From Vibrio barjaei (GTDB lineage: Bacteria; Pseudomonadota; Gammaproteobacteria; Enterobacterales; Vibrionaceae), in the NCBI RefSeq assembly GCF_001639065.2, contig NZ_LQXO02000003.1, positions 62,001 through 126,000 on the forward strand: a DNA stretch of 64,000 nucleotides, read 5' to 3'. Each line of letters opens with the position of its first letter. The first letter of the stretch is position 1. Shown here in pieces: positions 6,693 to 14,927 of this stretch. The notes beneath the pieces are model-generated. The model was given only the letters and a program-made list of their open reading frames with translations, was not told where the DNA came from and did no database searches. A program made the position numbers and the translations under genes.

Positions 6693-7913
6693 ATGTTGTC
6701 TAACCTTAGCAAAAGCGTTCGCCAGTATATGCTGGTCACTTTTAACTACTGGAATTTCACTATTACTGATGGTGCGCTACGCATGTTGGTGGTGCTGTAT
6801 TTCCATGATCTAGGTTATAGCACCTTAGCTATTGCTTCTCTGTTTTTGTTCTATGAGTTTTTTGGTGTGGTCACTAACTTAATTGGTGGCTGGCTTGGGG
6901 CTCGCTTGGGGCTAAATCGAACCATGAATATCGGTCTTGGGATGCAGATTTTCGCCTTGTTGATGCTGGCCGTGCCGAGTGTCTGGCTAACCATTCCTTG
7001 GGTGATGGCTGCACAAGCGCTATCTGGAATTGCCAAAGACCTGAATAAAATGAGTGCAAAGAGCGCCATTAAGACGTTAGTGCCTGATGAACAGCAAGGT
7101 GCACTCTACAAGTGGGTGGCGATTCTTACTGGCTCTAAGAATGCCCTGAAAGGGGCCGGCTTCTTTATCGGTGGTCTGCTGCTCTCTGTACTTGGTTTCC
7201 AATATGCCGTTGCTGCCATGGCAGCTGTGCTTAGTTTGGTGTTTATCGGCAGTGTACTTAGCCTAGAAAGTGATATGGGTAAAGCAAAGGCGAAGCCCAA
7301 GTTTAAGCAGATTTTCTCTAAATCAGAGAGCATCAATATTCTGTCTGCAGCACGTATGTTTCTATTTGGCGCTCGCGATGTGTGGTTTGTCGTGGCACTT
7401 CCTATTTACCTTGGTTCGGTGTTCGGTTGGGATCATACATTAGTCGGTGGGTTTCTGGCTACGTGGGTAATTGCCTATGGCTTTGTTCAAGGTATTGCCC
7501 CCAAAATTACGGGTAAATCCCAAGGGAAAGTACCCGATGGCAGTGCAGCAATGTGGTGGGCATTAGCGCTTGCAGCCGTGACTGGCATAATCGCTTATTG
7601 TGTTCAAATGCAGTGGTACCCACAGGCTGTGATTGTGTTTGGATTATTGATTTTCGGCGCTATCTTTGCAGTAAACTCCTCGCTTCATAGCTATCTGATT
7701 GTCAGCTATGCCAAAGGTGATGGAGTTTCCATGGATGTAGGCTTTTACTACATGGCTAATGCGATGGGACGTTTAATTGGCACTGTGTTGTCTGGCTGGG
7801 TATTCCAAGTTGCTGGTCTTGCAGCATGTATGTGGGTTTCTTTTGCCTTCCTTGTGCTGACGACCATCATTTCGATCCGCTTGCCTGGTGCACCGAAAGC
7901 GATCGCTCAGTAA
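6693..7913 (+). CDS. arsJ: Organoarsenical efflux permease ArsJ (MFS)
   Basis: ArsJ is a major-facilitator permease that exports 1-arseno-3-phosphoglycerate, which breaks down outside the cell to arsenate and 3-phosphoglycerate. The protein has 406 residues and about twelve hydrophobic segments. It contains the conserved-looking stretches GARLGLNRTMNIGLGMQIF and SGIAKDLNKMSAKSAIKTL after the first pairs of helices. The assignment rests on family resemblance together with the adjacent GAPDH, a pairing characteristic of arsJ. ATG 6693 is preceded by a modest AGAAG site. The gene may be read from the arsR1 promoter or from a separate signal in the 187-bp gap upstream. Another MFS specificity is unlikely in this context. 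Confidence 0.88.
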   Translation: MLSNLSKSVRQYMLVTFNYWNFTITDGALRMLVVLYFHDLGYSTLAIASLFLFYEFFGVVTNLIGGWLGARLGLNRTMNIGLGMQIFALLMLAVPSVWLTIPWVMAAQALSGIAKDLNKMSAKSAIKTLVPDEQQGALYKWVAILTGSKNALKGAGFFIGGLLLSVLGFQYAVAAMAAVLSLVFIGSVLSLESDMGKAKAKPKFKQIFSKSESINILSAARMFLFGARDVWFVVALPIYLGSVFGWDHTLVGGFLATWVIAYGFVQGIAPKITGKSQGKVPDGSAAMWWALALAAVTGIIAYCVQMQWYPQAVIVFGLLIFGAIFAVNSSLHSYLIVSYAKGDGVSMDVGFYYMANAMGRLIGTVLSGWVFQVAGLAACMWVSFAFLVLTTIISIRLPGAPKAIAQ

Positions 7914-7941
7914 GTCATAAAATATCCACTTTAAAGAGTTA

Positions 7942-8002
7942 ATCGTCAAAAGACGATTGACTCCTTTTTATGTCAGGCGTATATTTATCGTCAAAATACG
8001 AT
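7942..8002 (+). promoter_or_regulatory. arsR2 promoter with two palindromic operators
   Basis: TTGACT (7957-7962) and TATATT (7980-7985) are spaced 17 bases, a near-consensus sigma-70 promoter. Operator O1, ATCGTCAAAAGACGAT (7942-7957), abuts the -35. Operator O2, ATCGTCAAAATACGAT (7987-8002), lies just after the -10 and covers the likely start of transcription. A third copy lies before acr3. The layout fits autorepression by ArsR2. Confidence 0.75.
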
Positions 8003-8014
8003 AGAGGGTAGAAT

Positions 8015-8353
8015 GTGACGAATTGTACAGTTGATAATACTGAAATGTTTATTGCATCAGATGAGCAACTGGCTCAAGAGAAAAAGCTGGCGGCACAAGC
8101 TAAGGCATTGTCCCATCCTGCTCGTATTCGTATCTTACGAATTTTGTCAGACCTAGAACGAGCTGGTGGTTGTTTAAACAGCGATCTGGTTTCTCAATTA
8201 GGTCTCGCTCAATCAACGGTATCTGAGCATTTACGTATACTTAAAGTCGCCGGTTTTATTAGTGCTGAGCCGATGCCACCGAAAGTGTGTTATCGAATCC
8301 AGAGAGACGCACTCAGTGGCTTTGCTCGACTAACACAGTCAGCCTTTGATTAG
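8015..8353 (+). CDS. arsR: ArsR-family repressor, second copy (ArsR2)
   Basis: This 112-residue winged-helix protein has the ArsR dimer and DNA-binding core (ALSHPARIRILRIL, then LAQSTVSEHLRILKVAGF). It is only distantly similar to ArsR1. Cysteines are C4, C53 in AGGCLNSD, and C92 in KVCYRI; a site built from these would differ from the classical CVC site. The start is GTG 8015 with GAGGG at 8004-8008; an ATG at 8045 is a possible but poorer alternative. It is flanked by three copies of one palindrome, two over its own promoter and one before acr3, which points to control of itself and the arsenite exporter. Confidence 0.87.
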   Translation: MTNCTVDNTEMFIASDEQLAQEKKLAAQAKALSHPARIRILRILSDLERAGGCLNSDLVSQLGLAQSTVSEHLRILKVAGFISAEPMPPKVCYRIQRDALSGFARLTQSAFD

Positions 8354-8382
8354 GTAAAGCTTCTACCATTCTTTGATTATTG

Positions 8383-8404
8383 AGTCGGCATTGCCGACTT
8401 TTAT
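8383..8404 (+). terminator. Terminator after arsR2
   Basis: AGTCGGC (8383-8389) pairs with GCCGACT (8393-8399) around a 3-base loop, followed by TTTAT. It makes acr3 dependent mainly on its own operator-controlled promoter. Confidence 0.6.
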
Positions 8405-8416
8405 CACTATAACTTA

Positions 8417-8432
8417 ATCGTTATTCGACGAT
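8417..8432 (+). promoter_or_regulatory. Third ArsR2-type operator, before acr3
   Basis: ATCGTTATTCGACGAT shares both outer half-sites with O1 and O2 upstream of arsR2, and is followed by a further GACGAT-like half (8434-8439). It lies 21 bases before the acr3 start codon. I could not identify a convincing -35/-10 pair for acr3 around it. Confidence 0.65.
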
Positions 8433-8453
8433 TGACGATATTGGAGAGTTAAC

Positions 8454-9503
8454 ATGTCCGAGTTAGCTATGGAACAACCGAAAAAACTGGGCTTCCTTGA
8501 TCGCTTTCTTACTTTATGGATCTTTTTAGCGATGGGAATTGGAGTAGTTCTAGGGGTTGCATTTCCAAGCCAGATTGAGAGCTTGAATGAGTCAATGACG
8601 GTTGGTAGCACTAATATCCCCCTAGCCATTGGTTTGATACTGATGATGTACCCGCCATTGGCAAAAGTGAACTACGGTTTGATGGGCAATGTGCTTCAAG
8701 ACAAAAAGGCCGTGACACTCTCATTGGTTATGAACTGGTTGGTTGGCCCAATTCTTATGTTTGTGCTGGCGCTGACATTTCTGGGTGATGAGCCCAGCTT
8801 AATGACGGGTGTCATCTTAATTGGTCTAGCACGCTGTATTGCTATGGTACTGGTATGGAATGACATTGGTGGTGGCAACAAAGAATACGGCGCAGCCTTG
8901 GTCGCATTGAATAGCGTATTCCAAATTATCACGTATAGCTTCCTTGCCTGGTTGTTCATTACGGTATTGCTGCCAAAATTTGGTTTCCAAGGGCAGGTCG
9001 TGGATATCTCAATGGGCGATATCGCTGAAAGTGTGATGATTTATCTAGGCATTCCTTTCCTAGCGGGCTTTTTAAGTCGCAAGATCTTAGTCGCGAAGAA
9101 AGGAGAGCAATGGTACAACGAGACTTTTATTCCTAAGGTTTCACCGATGACATTAATCGCACTACTGGCTACCATCGTACTGATGTTCAGCCTCAAAGGT
9201 GAGATGATCGTTGAATTGCCAATGCAAGTGGTACGTGTGGCAATTCCACTTACTATTTACTTCTTCATGATGTTCTTTGTGAGTTTCTTTGTTGCTAAGA
9301 AAATGGGGGTTCCTTTTGATAAGAATGCCTCTATTGCTTACACCGCGACGGGCAATAACTTTGAACTGGCTATTGCTGTGGCAATTGCTGTATTTGGTTT
9401 GAATTCGCCGGAAGCGTTTGCAGGGGTTATTGGTCCTCTGATTGAGGTGCCAGTGCTGATCGCCTTAGTGAACTTCACGTTGAAAATGAAAAAACGCTAC
9501 TAG
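8454..9503 (+). CDS. acr3: Arsenite efflux permease Acr3
   Basis: Acr3 exports As(III) across the inner membrane using the proton gradient. The protein has 349 residues and about ten hydrophobic segments. It carries the family's essential membrane cysteine, C128 in GLARCIAMVLVWND, and the conserved glutamate E304 in GNNFELAIA. ATG 8454 follows GGAGAG at 8442-8447. Its promoter region carries the third ArsR2 palindrome. Acr3 acts only on trivalent arsenic, so the cell needs a reductase for arsenate; none of the classical kind is in this window. The terminator at 9521-9548 closes the cluster. Assignment is firm. Confidence 0.93.
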   Translation: MSELAMEQPKKLGFLDRFLTLWIFLAMGIGVVLGVAFPSQIESLNESMTVGSTNIPLAIGLILMMYPPLAKVNYGLMGNVLQDKKAVTLSLVMNWLVGPILMFVLALTFLGDEPSLMTGVILIGLARCIAMVLVWNDIGGGNKEYGAALVALNSVFQIITYSFLAWLFITVLLPKFGFQGQVVDISMGDIAESVMIYLGIPFLAGFLSRKILVAKKGEQWYNETFIPKVSPMTLIALLATIVLMFSLKGEMIVELPMQVVRVAIPLTIYFFMMFFVSFFVAKKMGVPFDKNASIAYTATGNNFELAIAVAIAVFGLNSPEAFAGVIGPLIEVPVLIALVNFTLKMKKRY

Positions 9504-9520
9504 AGCCAAAAGTAAAAGTG

Positions 9521-9548
9521 AAAAGCTGAGCATTGGCTCAGCTTTTTT
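9521..9548. terminator. Bidirectional terminator between acr3 and the GGDEF gene
   Basis: AAAAGCTGAGC (9521-9531) and GCTCAGCTTTT (9536-9546) form an 11-bp stem with loop ATTG. T runs follow on both strands, serving two convergent genes. Confidence 0.9.
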
Positions 9549-10395
9549 ATAATAGGACTTTAGGCTTTTTTGCGCGTTTATCGTGTTTACTTTGGTACAT
9601 GGCAAGGTCGGCTTTCTTCAAAGTGATTCGTAAACTGGATTGAAATGCCGAATAGCCAATACTGTGGCAAAGCTCAGGATAGGCTTGGAAATCATCAATA
9701 AATAACCGATGCAGTTTGCCTATGGCTTGCTTTAATGTGTCTTCATTTTCATAGTGCGTTAAAACGACAAACTCATCCCCCCCATATCGAACAATCACAT
9801 CTTTATCAGAGAAGCTCTGTCGTAAGCAACGCGCGAACCTAAGTAGAACCAAATCGCCTTCACTATGACCCAAGCTATCGTTAATTTGCTTAAAGTTATC
9901 GAGATCAATAACGACGCAGAATCCTTTTTTCCAGCGAATCGAACTGAGATAAGTCAGATTTCGCAGTTTGGTTAATGGATCGGTATACGCTTTCTTTTCG
10001 AAGAACTTTGCTTCTTGATGCAGTTCAGAAACATCGAAGCTGGTGGTATAGATGAAAGACTCGCCTTCAATATCGACTTTAAACTTCAGCACATTGTAGT
10101 AGAAAGTAGAATGTAAGCTTTGAAACTTAACGATTTTTGGAATGCATTGGCCGGACTCAATATAATCGATACTCGCGTCATGACACTCTTGAAGCATATT
10201 GGCTACATTTTCAGGAACCACTTGAGCTAGTGCGGTTGCCGTCATCCCTATTGGGTTGACGTCGGTATACTGGCGTAGCCAGACATTAAATTTATCATTG
10301 ATGTAGACGTATTCGTGGGACGAATTTCTAATCGACAGAAACCCCGGGAAATGGCGAAATAATTCATTCGCTTGGTGATATGTCAAATCTGTCAC
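9547..10395 (-). CDS. PAS-GGDEF diguanylate cyclase
   Basis: This 282-residue cytosolic protein makes cyclic di-GMP from two GTP. An N-terminal PAS-like sensor (~10-125, FPGFLSIRNSSHEYVYIND) precedes a GGDEF domain (~135-282). The catalytic motif YGGDEF is intact at 204-209, with the upstream substrate stretch DLDNFKQINDSLGH. The product-inhibition I-site (RxxD before GGDEF) is not kept, because the arginine position is serine in SDKDVIVRYGGDEF, so feedback inhibition may be absent. No membrane segment is visible. It stands alone between two terminator structures. The PAS ligand is unknown. Confidence 0.9.
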   Translation of the reverse strand: MTDLTYHQANELFRHFPGFLSIRNSSHEYVYINDKFNVWLRQYTDVNPIGMTATALAQVVPENVANMLQECHDASIDYIESGQCIPKIVKFQSLHSTFYYNVLKFKVDIEGESFIYTTSFDVSELHQEAKFFEKKAYTDPLTKLRNLTYLSSIRWKKGFCVVIDLDNFKQINDSLGHSEGDLVLLRFARCLRQSFSDKDVIVRYGGDEFVVLTHYENEDTLKQAIGKLHRLFIDDFQAYPELCHSIGYSAFQSSLRITLKKADLAMYQSKHDKRAKKPKVLL

Positions 10396-10577
10396 TGCTA
10401 AATCTCACTCAAGTAAGCCCGATCTTCCTACAGCTGAAAAGCGGTCGATGTCGTTATCGTTTTTTCAGCCGTTTCTAGCATGCTCTTAGTATAAGAACTG
10501 TGATGCGTATCCTCTTGTTGATAGTTCTTGGAAAAGAATGACTTAGTTCTCATTGATGAGACGGTTTGACAGAGGGT

Positions 10578-10597
10578 AAAGCAGCCGAAGCTGCTTT
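10578..10597 (-). terminator. Hairpin after the ornithine-lipid synthase gene
   Basis: AAAGCAGC and GCTGCTTT form an 8-bp stem. Read on the minus strand the loop is the stable TTCG tetraloop closed by C-G. It lies 20 bases past the stop of the gene at 10617-12386. The T run is short, so termination strength is uncertain. Confidence 0.55.
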
Positions 10598-10616
10598 GAA
10601 GAAGGTAACGAAAGCA

Positions 10617-12386
10617 CTAAATGGACAAAGCATTGTGCTTAAAGAGGTACTGTTTAGCGTGTTCAGAGCCCATATAGCGAGCTAAGGATTTGTGAGGTAC
10701 CGAGGTGAGATCGACAACGATCAAACCATCCAATGCGTCATTGAAATTGGGGTCGACGTTAAAACAGACCAACTTGCCGTTTAAGTTTAGGTATTGCCTT
10801 AACAAGACTGGTACGCTTTTTCCAGTGTCCAATCTTGAGATAACGCGCGATAACAGTTGAACATCTGCCAGAGCGCTCAATGATTGAGGACACCATTGTT
10901 TATGGCGACTTTGTTTAGGGGGATTAGACGCGCTTACATATCGCGCACTGTCATTATCGTAGTGATGCAAAGTCATTGTGTCGGTGAGGAGCTGGCGAGC
11001 GATGTCGCTATAGTTATTGCTAATACTCACCGGACCAAATAGATGGGTGTAGCTAGGGTGTCGGTGCACAAACTCCGCAATGCCTTTCCATAGTAGCAGT
11101 AGGGCGCTCATACTCTTTTGGTATTCTTCCGCGATAACGCTGCGTCCCATTTCAATGGATTTACCCATTGTATTTAAGAAAGAGTGCTCGAAGTTAAACA
11201 GGGTGCGAGAATATAAAGCGCGTATATCCCCTTGCTTAATGAGCTCGTCAACGAGTCCTAGACGATAAGCGCCGACCAATTTTTGGTTTTCTTTGTCCCA
11301 AACAAATAAGTGTTGATAGAGCTGATCGAACTGATCGATGTCTAAAGATTGCCCCGTTCCTTCTCCAACTTGTCGAAAGTTAATTTCCCGCATTCGTCCA
11401 ATTTCTCGCATCACCGAAGGAATGTGGTCCATGGTGGTACAGTAAACCTCAAACTCACCGCTAGTAAGAAGTAAGTGCTCTTGAGGAAGGAGTTCGATGT
11501 CCTCAAGCAGTTCGCTGAGGTGAGTTTCTGATGCAATGGGTTGCTCACGTTGATAAGGAGAAAGCGAGCTATGGTTTCTTTCGGGATGTTGCTGATTGAG
11601 CAAATAGGTATTAAGGCGCAGATAACTAACAAGCTGCTGGCTGTCTAGCGAACTCACTTCTTTGAACTTGATTTTGTTACCAATTGAAATTCCGATGGCT
11701 GTGTTCTTTTTATTGAGAAGCTCGCGACCTAACATGGCCGTTCTTAGCATCGGGTGGACCTTTCCTGCCAAGTAGAAGTGTTTGGAGTTAACGCCGCCGA
11801 TATGCACTGGTACAGTGGTTGCCTGATTTCTTTTGATAAGGGTACTAACGGAGCGGCTCCATTGCTTATCCTCCAGTTGAAGTGATTTTCTGTCAACCAG
11901 TTGGGACACTTCGCCCGCAGGAAACACAAGCAGAAGGCCGCCAAGCTCTAAATGTTGGTTGGCTTGTCGCAATGCTCTGGAGTTTGATCGATGTGCATTG
12001 GTTCCGTTGAACACATCGACGCCGATAAATAAAGGCTCCAGCTCTGGGACCAGTTTAAGAAATTCATTGGCAAGAATCTTCACGTCCTTGCGAATCTGCA
12101 GTAGCACTTCGGCCAAGATAACGCCTTCGACACAACCTAGGGGATGATTCGCTACGATGATGGTTGCTCCAGTTTTAGGTATCGTCTCACTGCTGCCTGC
12201 TTCTATGCGATAATCGATACCCAAGATATCCAAAGTGAAACGTAAGAAAGACTCGGTATCACAATTAGCTGGACGTTGAGCGTATAATCGGTCTAAAACT
12301 GACAGGCCAGTAGCCCACTCAGTAACGTTTTCGGCTAGGCCTAGTGGAGACCTGCGCGGCAGACGAAAAGGACTGGTAGTTTCCAT
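10617..12386 (-). CDS. olsF: Bifunctional ornithine-lipid synthase (OlsF type)
   Basis: This 589-residue protein fuses two acyltransferases. The N-terminal half resembles PlsC/OlsA lysolipid acyltransferases, with NHPLG at 80-84 (H81, acidic partner E87) and FPAGEVS at 155-161. The C-terminal half (~300-560) is an OlsB/hemolysin-like GNAT domain that makes lyso-ornithine lipid from ornithine and 3-hydroxyacyl-ACP. The fusion could therefore make complete phosphorus-free ornithine lipids in the inner membrane, as shown for OlsF of Serratia proteamaculans. Such lipids often replace phospholipids under phosphate limitation; I see no clear Pho box in the short upstream gap. It is monocistronic. 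Product identity is inferred from domain order. Confidence 0.78.
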   Translation of the reverse strand: METTSPFRLPRRSPLGLAENVTEWATGLSVLDRLYAQRPANCDTESFLRFTLDILGIDYRIEAGSSETIPKTGATIIVANHPLGCVEGVILAEVLLQIRKDVKILANEFLKLVPELEPLFIGVDVFNGTNAHRSNSRALRQANQHLELGGLLLVFPAGEVSQLVDRKSLQLEDKQWSRSVSTLIKRNQATTVPVHIGGVNSKHFYLAGKVHPMLRTAMLGRELLNKKNTAIGISIGNKIKFKEVSSLDSQQLVSYLRLNTYLLNQQHPERNHSSLSPYQREQPIASETHLSELLEDIELLPQEHLLLTSGEFEVYCTTMDHIPSVMREIGRMREINFRQVGEGTGQSLDIDQFDQLYQHLFVWDKENQKLVGAYRLGLVDELIKQGDIRALYSRTLFNFEHSFLNTMGKSIEMGRSVIAEEYQKSMSALLLLWKGIAEFVHRHPSYTHLFGPVSISNNYSDIARQLLTDTMTLHHYDNDSARYVSASNPPKQSRHKQWCPQSLSALADVQLLSRVISRLDTGKSVPVLLRQYLNLNGKLVCFNVDPNFNDALDGLIVVDLTSVPHKSLARYMGSEHAKQYLFKHNALSI

Positions 12387-12532
12387 GACAACCTCTGAAC
12401 ATAAGCCAAATTGATGTGGTTAAAATGCTATGAGGTTGATATGTCAAAATGGCGAACAACAGATGGAAGATGGATGACGTGTTGATGTCAAAATCGTGAC
12501 ATCGAATTAGAGGGAAATGAGACCGTGAGAAG

Positions 12533-12561
12533 AAAAAGCCCAGCGATGAGGTCGCTGGGCT
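12533..12561 (-). terminator. Terminator after the TonB-dependent receptor gene
   Basis: AGCCCAGCGA (12537-12546) and TCGCTGGGCT (12552-12561) form a 10-bp stem with loop TGAGG. On the minus strand it is followed by TTTTTC. Confidence 0.88.
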
Positions 12562-12574
12562 CGATTTAGTTAGC

Positions 12575-14707
12575 TTAGAATGTTGCGTTCACGGACAGTT
12601 TGAAGCGGCGTTCATTTCCGAAATGAACATCGTTGATAACGCCTGTCGAGCTACCTGATTTAGTGATATATTCGCCACCACCACCTGTGCCAGCAACATA
12701 CTCTTTATCAAAGAGGTTTTCGATATTGAATCGGAAATCCCATACGACATAATCGCTCTTAATTTTGTGTGATGCTCCGGCATCAAATCGCACGTAACCA
12801 TCCAGTTTGACGGTGTTAGCATTATCAGCCCAGCGCTCACCTTGATAGAACATACCAAGGTTAAATGCCGTCGAGTCTGTCATCGCATAGCGAGTCCATG
12901 CAGAGCCACTCCACTCTGGAACGTTGGCTGGACGTTTATCTTGGTATTTATCATGTTTGTCGAAGTTTGCATTTAAGTACATACCGGTTGCCATCACAAA
13001 CCATTTATCGGCGATTTGACCTTGTGCACCAGCTTCCACACCTTTATGACGCTGAGTTCCATTTTGTGTAGTGATACCGTTTTCTGTGATACTGATGTTT
13101 TCCTTCTCAATGTCGAAGAGGGCTCCAGTAAGCAGTAGGCGATTATCCATCAGCTCCCATTTTGTGCCTAACTCGTATTGACGACTTTTCTCAGGTTCGC
13201 GCTCTGTCACTGAGTTGTCATCGTTAACCACGTTTGAGACTGGATTGAAGCTCTCCGAGTAGTTAGCATAAATGCTACCGTTATAACTTGGATGGAAGAT
13301 CAAACCTGCTTTTGGTGAAAATGATTGGCTGTCATTAGCCCCACTGATGATTTCGTCTTTTGAGTTTTTTCCATCGGCAAAGTACATGTCATATCGACCG
13401 CCTACAAGTGCTTGCCATTGGTCATTGAAGGTGATGAGGTCTTGAGCATAAAAACCGTAAAAATGGTTGTTGCTCTCATAGGTAGAGGAGGCATTGTTGT
13501 AGTCTAGACCCGGGTTTGTAGGGTTCTCACCAGGTTGCACGCTAATTGAGCTGCCTTTCACTCGCTGCTGAGCATAGTCATAGAACTGGCCGTTAGTACC
13601 GAGCAAGACTTGGTGATCAACATTGAGAGCAGTGAAGTTACCGTGAAGATCTGCGTGGAAAGCTTGAGTTTTCCAATGATCATGACGATCAAATGGGCTC
13701 ATGGTGTAACTGCCATCAACGAGCGTATTAGAGTCTGGTGTCGGCATCGAATCATAGCGATGACGCTTCATGTCCTGTAAGTTGTAGCTTAGTTTGGCTT
13801 CCCATTGTGTATTGATATACAGATTAAGATCAGCACCAAAGTTTTCTACATCGTTGTTGATGAATGACCAGTGAGCGTCTCTGATGGTTTCTTTATCGCC
13901 AATTCGATTACCATTTAGGTCCAACCAAGAGCCTGAGTCGATCGGTGCATTATCTTGAGTCTTTTCGTAGTTGAAAGAGAGTAGACCCCAGTCGTAAAGA
14001 TCGGCTTCAATGACGCCATAACCTAGAAAACGATCGCGCTCTCGGTTATCACCCGTTGCGTACTTTCTACTTTCAACACTGTCTTGTTTTACTAAGACAG
14101 TACGACCACGAAGTGTCCCTGATTCATTCAATTTGCCTGATGCATCCACGTGATAGCGCGTGCTACCTAGATCGTCAAAATCCGCACCTACGTTGACTTT
14201 TGGAATCGCGGTCGGCTTTTTTGACACCATATTAATCATGCCACCTGGCGCTGAGTTACCGTATAAAAGGCTGGATGGACCCTTTATGACTTCAATGCGA
14301 TCTAAGGTTTCAATTGGCAACATATAGTGAGTGAATAGTGAGTGACCATTGCGCAAGTAGCCATTGGTTGATGACAATTCAAATCCACGTAAGTAGAACG
14401 TTTCTCTATTCCACTTCTGTGAGCCTGCGCTGACACTAGCATCGTTTTGCAACGCTTCTCCTAATGTGGTTGCTAGTTGTTCATCCAAGACAATCTCAGG
14501 AATCACGTTTACAGATTGCGGGGTTTCTAACATAGAGGCGTCGGTGCGCATAGCACCTGAAGCACTGTCAACTTTATAGTCATCAAAGCTCTGCGCATGT
14601 ACGACGAGTGTTTCATCCACACTCGACTTGTTTTGTTCGGCAAATGCTGGAGAGGTGTTAAGTGCGAGTACCACGGCACTGCAAAGTGTGGTCACTTGGA
14701 ATTTCAT
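12575..14707 (-). CDS. TonB-dependent siderophore receptor
   Basis: This 710-residue outer-membrane receptor takes up a ferric siderophore using TonB energy. A signal peptide ends near AFA/EQ. A TonB-box-like ETLVV follows at ~32-36, then a plug domain (QSVNVIPEIVLDEQ, RIEVIKGPSSLLYGNSAPGG) and a 22-strand barrel ending in the outer-membrane signature with terminal Phe (NATF). The plug resembles hydroxamate-type (FhuE/FpvA-like) receptors, but the ligand cannot be read from sequence. A Fur-like box lies upstream, fitting iron repression. No siderophore synthesis or ABC import genes are adjacent, so it probably scavenges a xenosiderophore or feeds a distant transporter. Confidence 0.92.
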   Translation of the reverse strand: MKFQVTTLCSAVVLALNTSPAFAEQNKSSVDETLVVHAQSFDDYKVDSASGAMRTDASMLETPQSVNVIPEIVLDEQLATTLGEALQNDASVSAGSQKWNRETFYLRGFELSSTNGYLRNGHSLFTHYMLPIETLDRIEVIKGPSSLLYGNSAPGGMINMVSKKPTAIPKVNVGADFDDLGSTRYHVDASGKLNESGTLRGRTVLVKQDSVESRKYATGDNRERDRFLGYGVIEADLYDWGLLSFNYEKTQDNAPIDSGSWLDLNGNRIGDKETIRDAHWSFINNDVENFGADLNLYINTQWEAKLSYNLQDMKRHRYDSMPTPDSNTLVDGSYTMSPFDRHDHWKTQAFHADLHGNFTALNVDHQVLLGTNGQFYDYAQQRVKGSSISVQPGENPTNPGLDYNNASSTYESNNHFYGFYAQDLITFNDQWQALVGGRYDMYFADGKNSKDEIISGANDSQSFSPKAGLIFHPSYNGSIYANYSESFNPVSNVVNDDNSVTEREPEKSRQYELGTKWELMDNRLLLTGALFDIEKENISITENGITTQNGTQRHKGVEAGAQGQIADKWFVMATGMYLNANFDKHDKYQDKRPANVPEWSGSAWTRYAMTDSTAFNLGMFYQGERWADNANTVKLDGYVRFDAGASHKIKSDYVVWDFRFNIENLFDKEYVAGTGGGGEYITKSGSSTGVINDVHFGNERRFKLSVNATF

Positions 14708-14797
14708 TCTGGGCTTTCCTTGCTCGTAAAGATCGAGACAAATTGAATAATTTATTATTGGTATATGACATCATATTAGTAGCGTGGTGAATGCTAA

Positions 14798-14812
14798 TGC
14801 TATTTATTATCA
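14798..14812 (-). promoter_or_regulatory. Fur-box-like site before the siderophore receptor
   Basis: On the minus strand the 15 bases read TGATAAT-A-AATAGCA. The left half matches the Fur 7-1-7 consensus fully and the right half in 5 of 7 positions. It lies about 90 bases upstream of the receptor start, in an AT-rich region suited to a promoter. Confidence 0.6.
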
Positions 14813-14927
14813 TTTGCAATATTGCCAAGTGTAACAATCTGTATCTTTTGAAATTTAAGCTGATGGATTGCATCAAACAGGTAAATAAGGTGTAATTAAT
14901 TTGTTGATAAACAAAAGGATAACGTCA

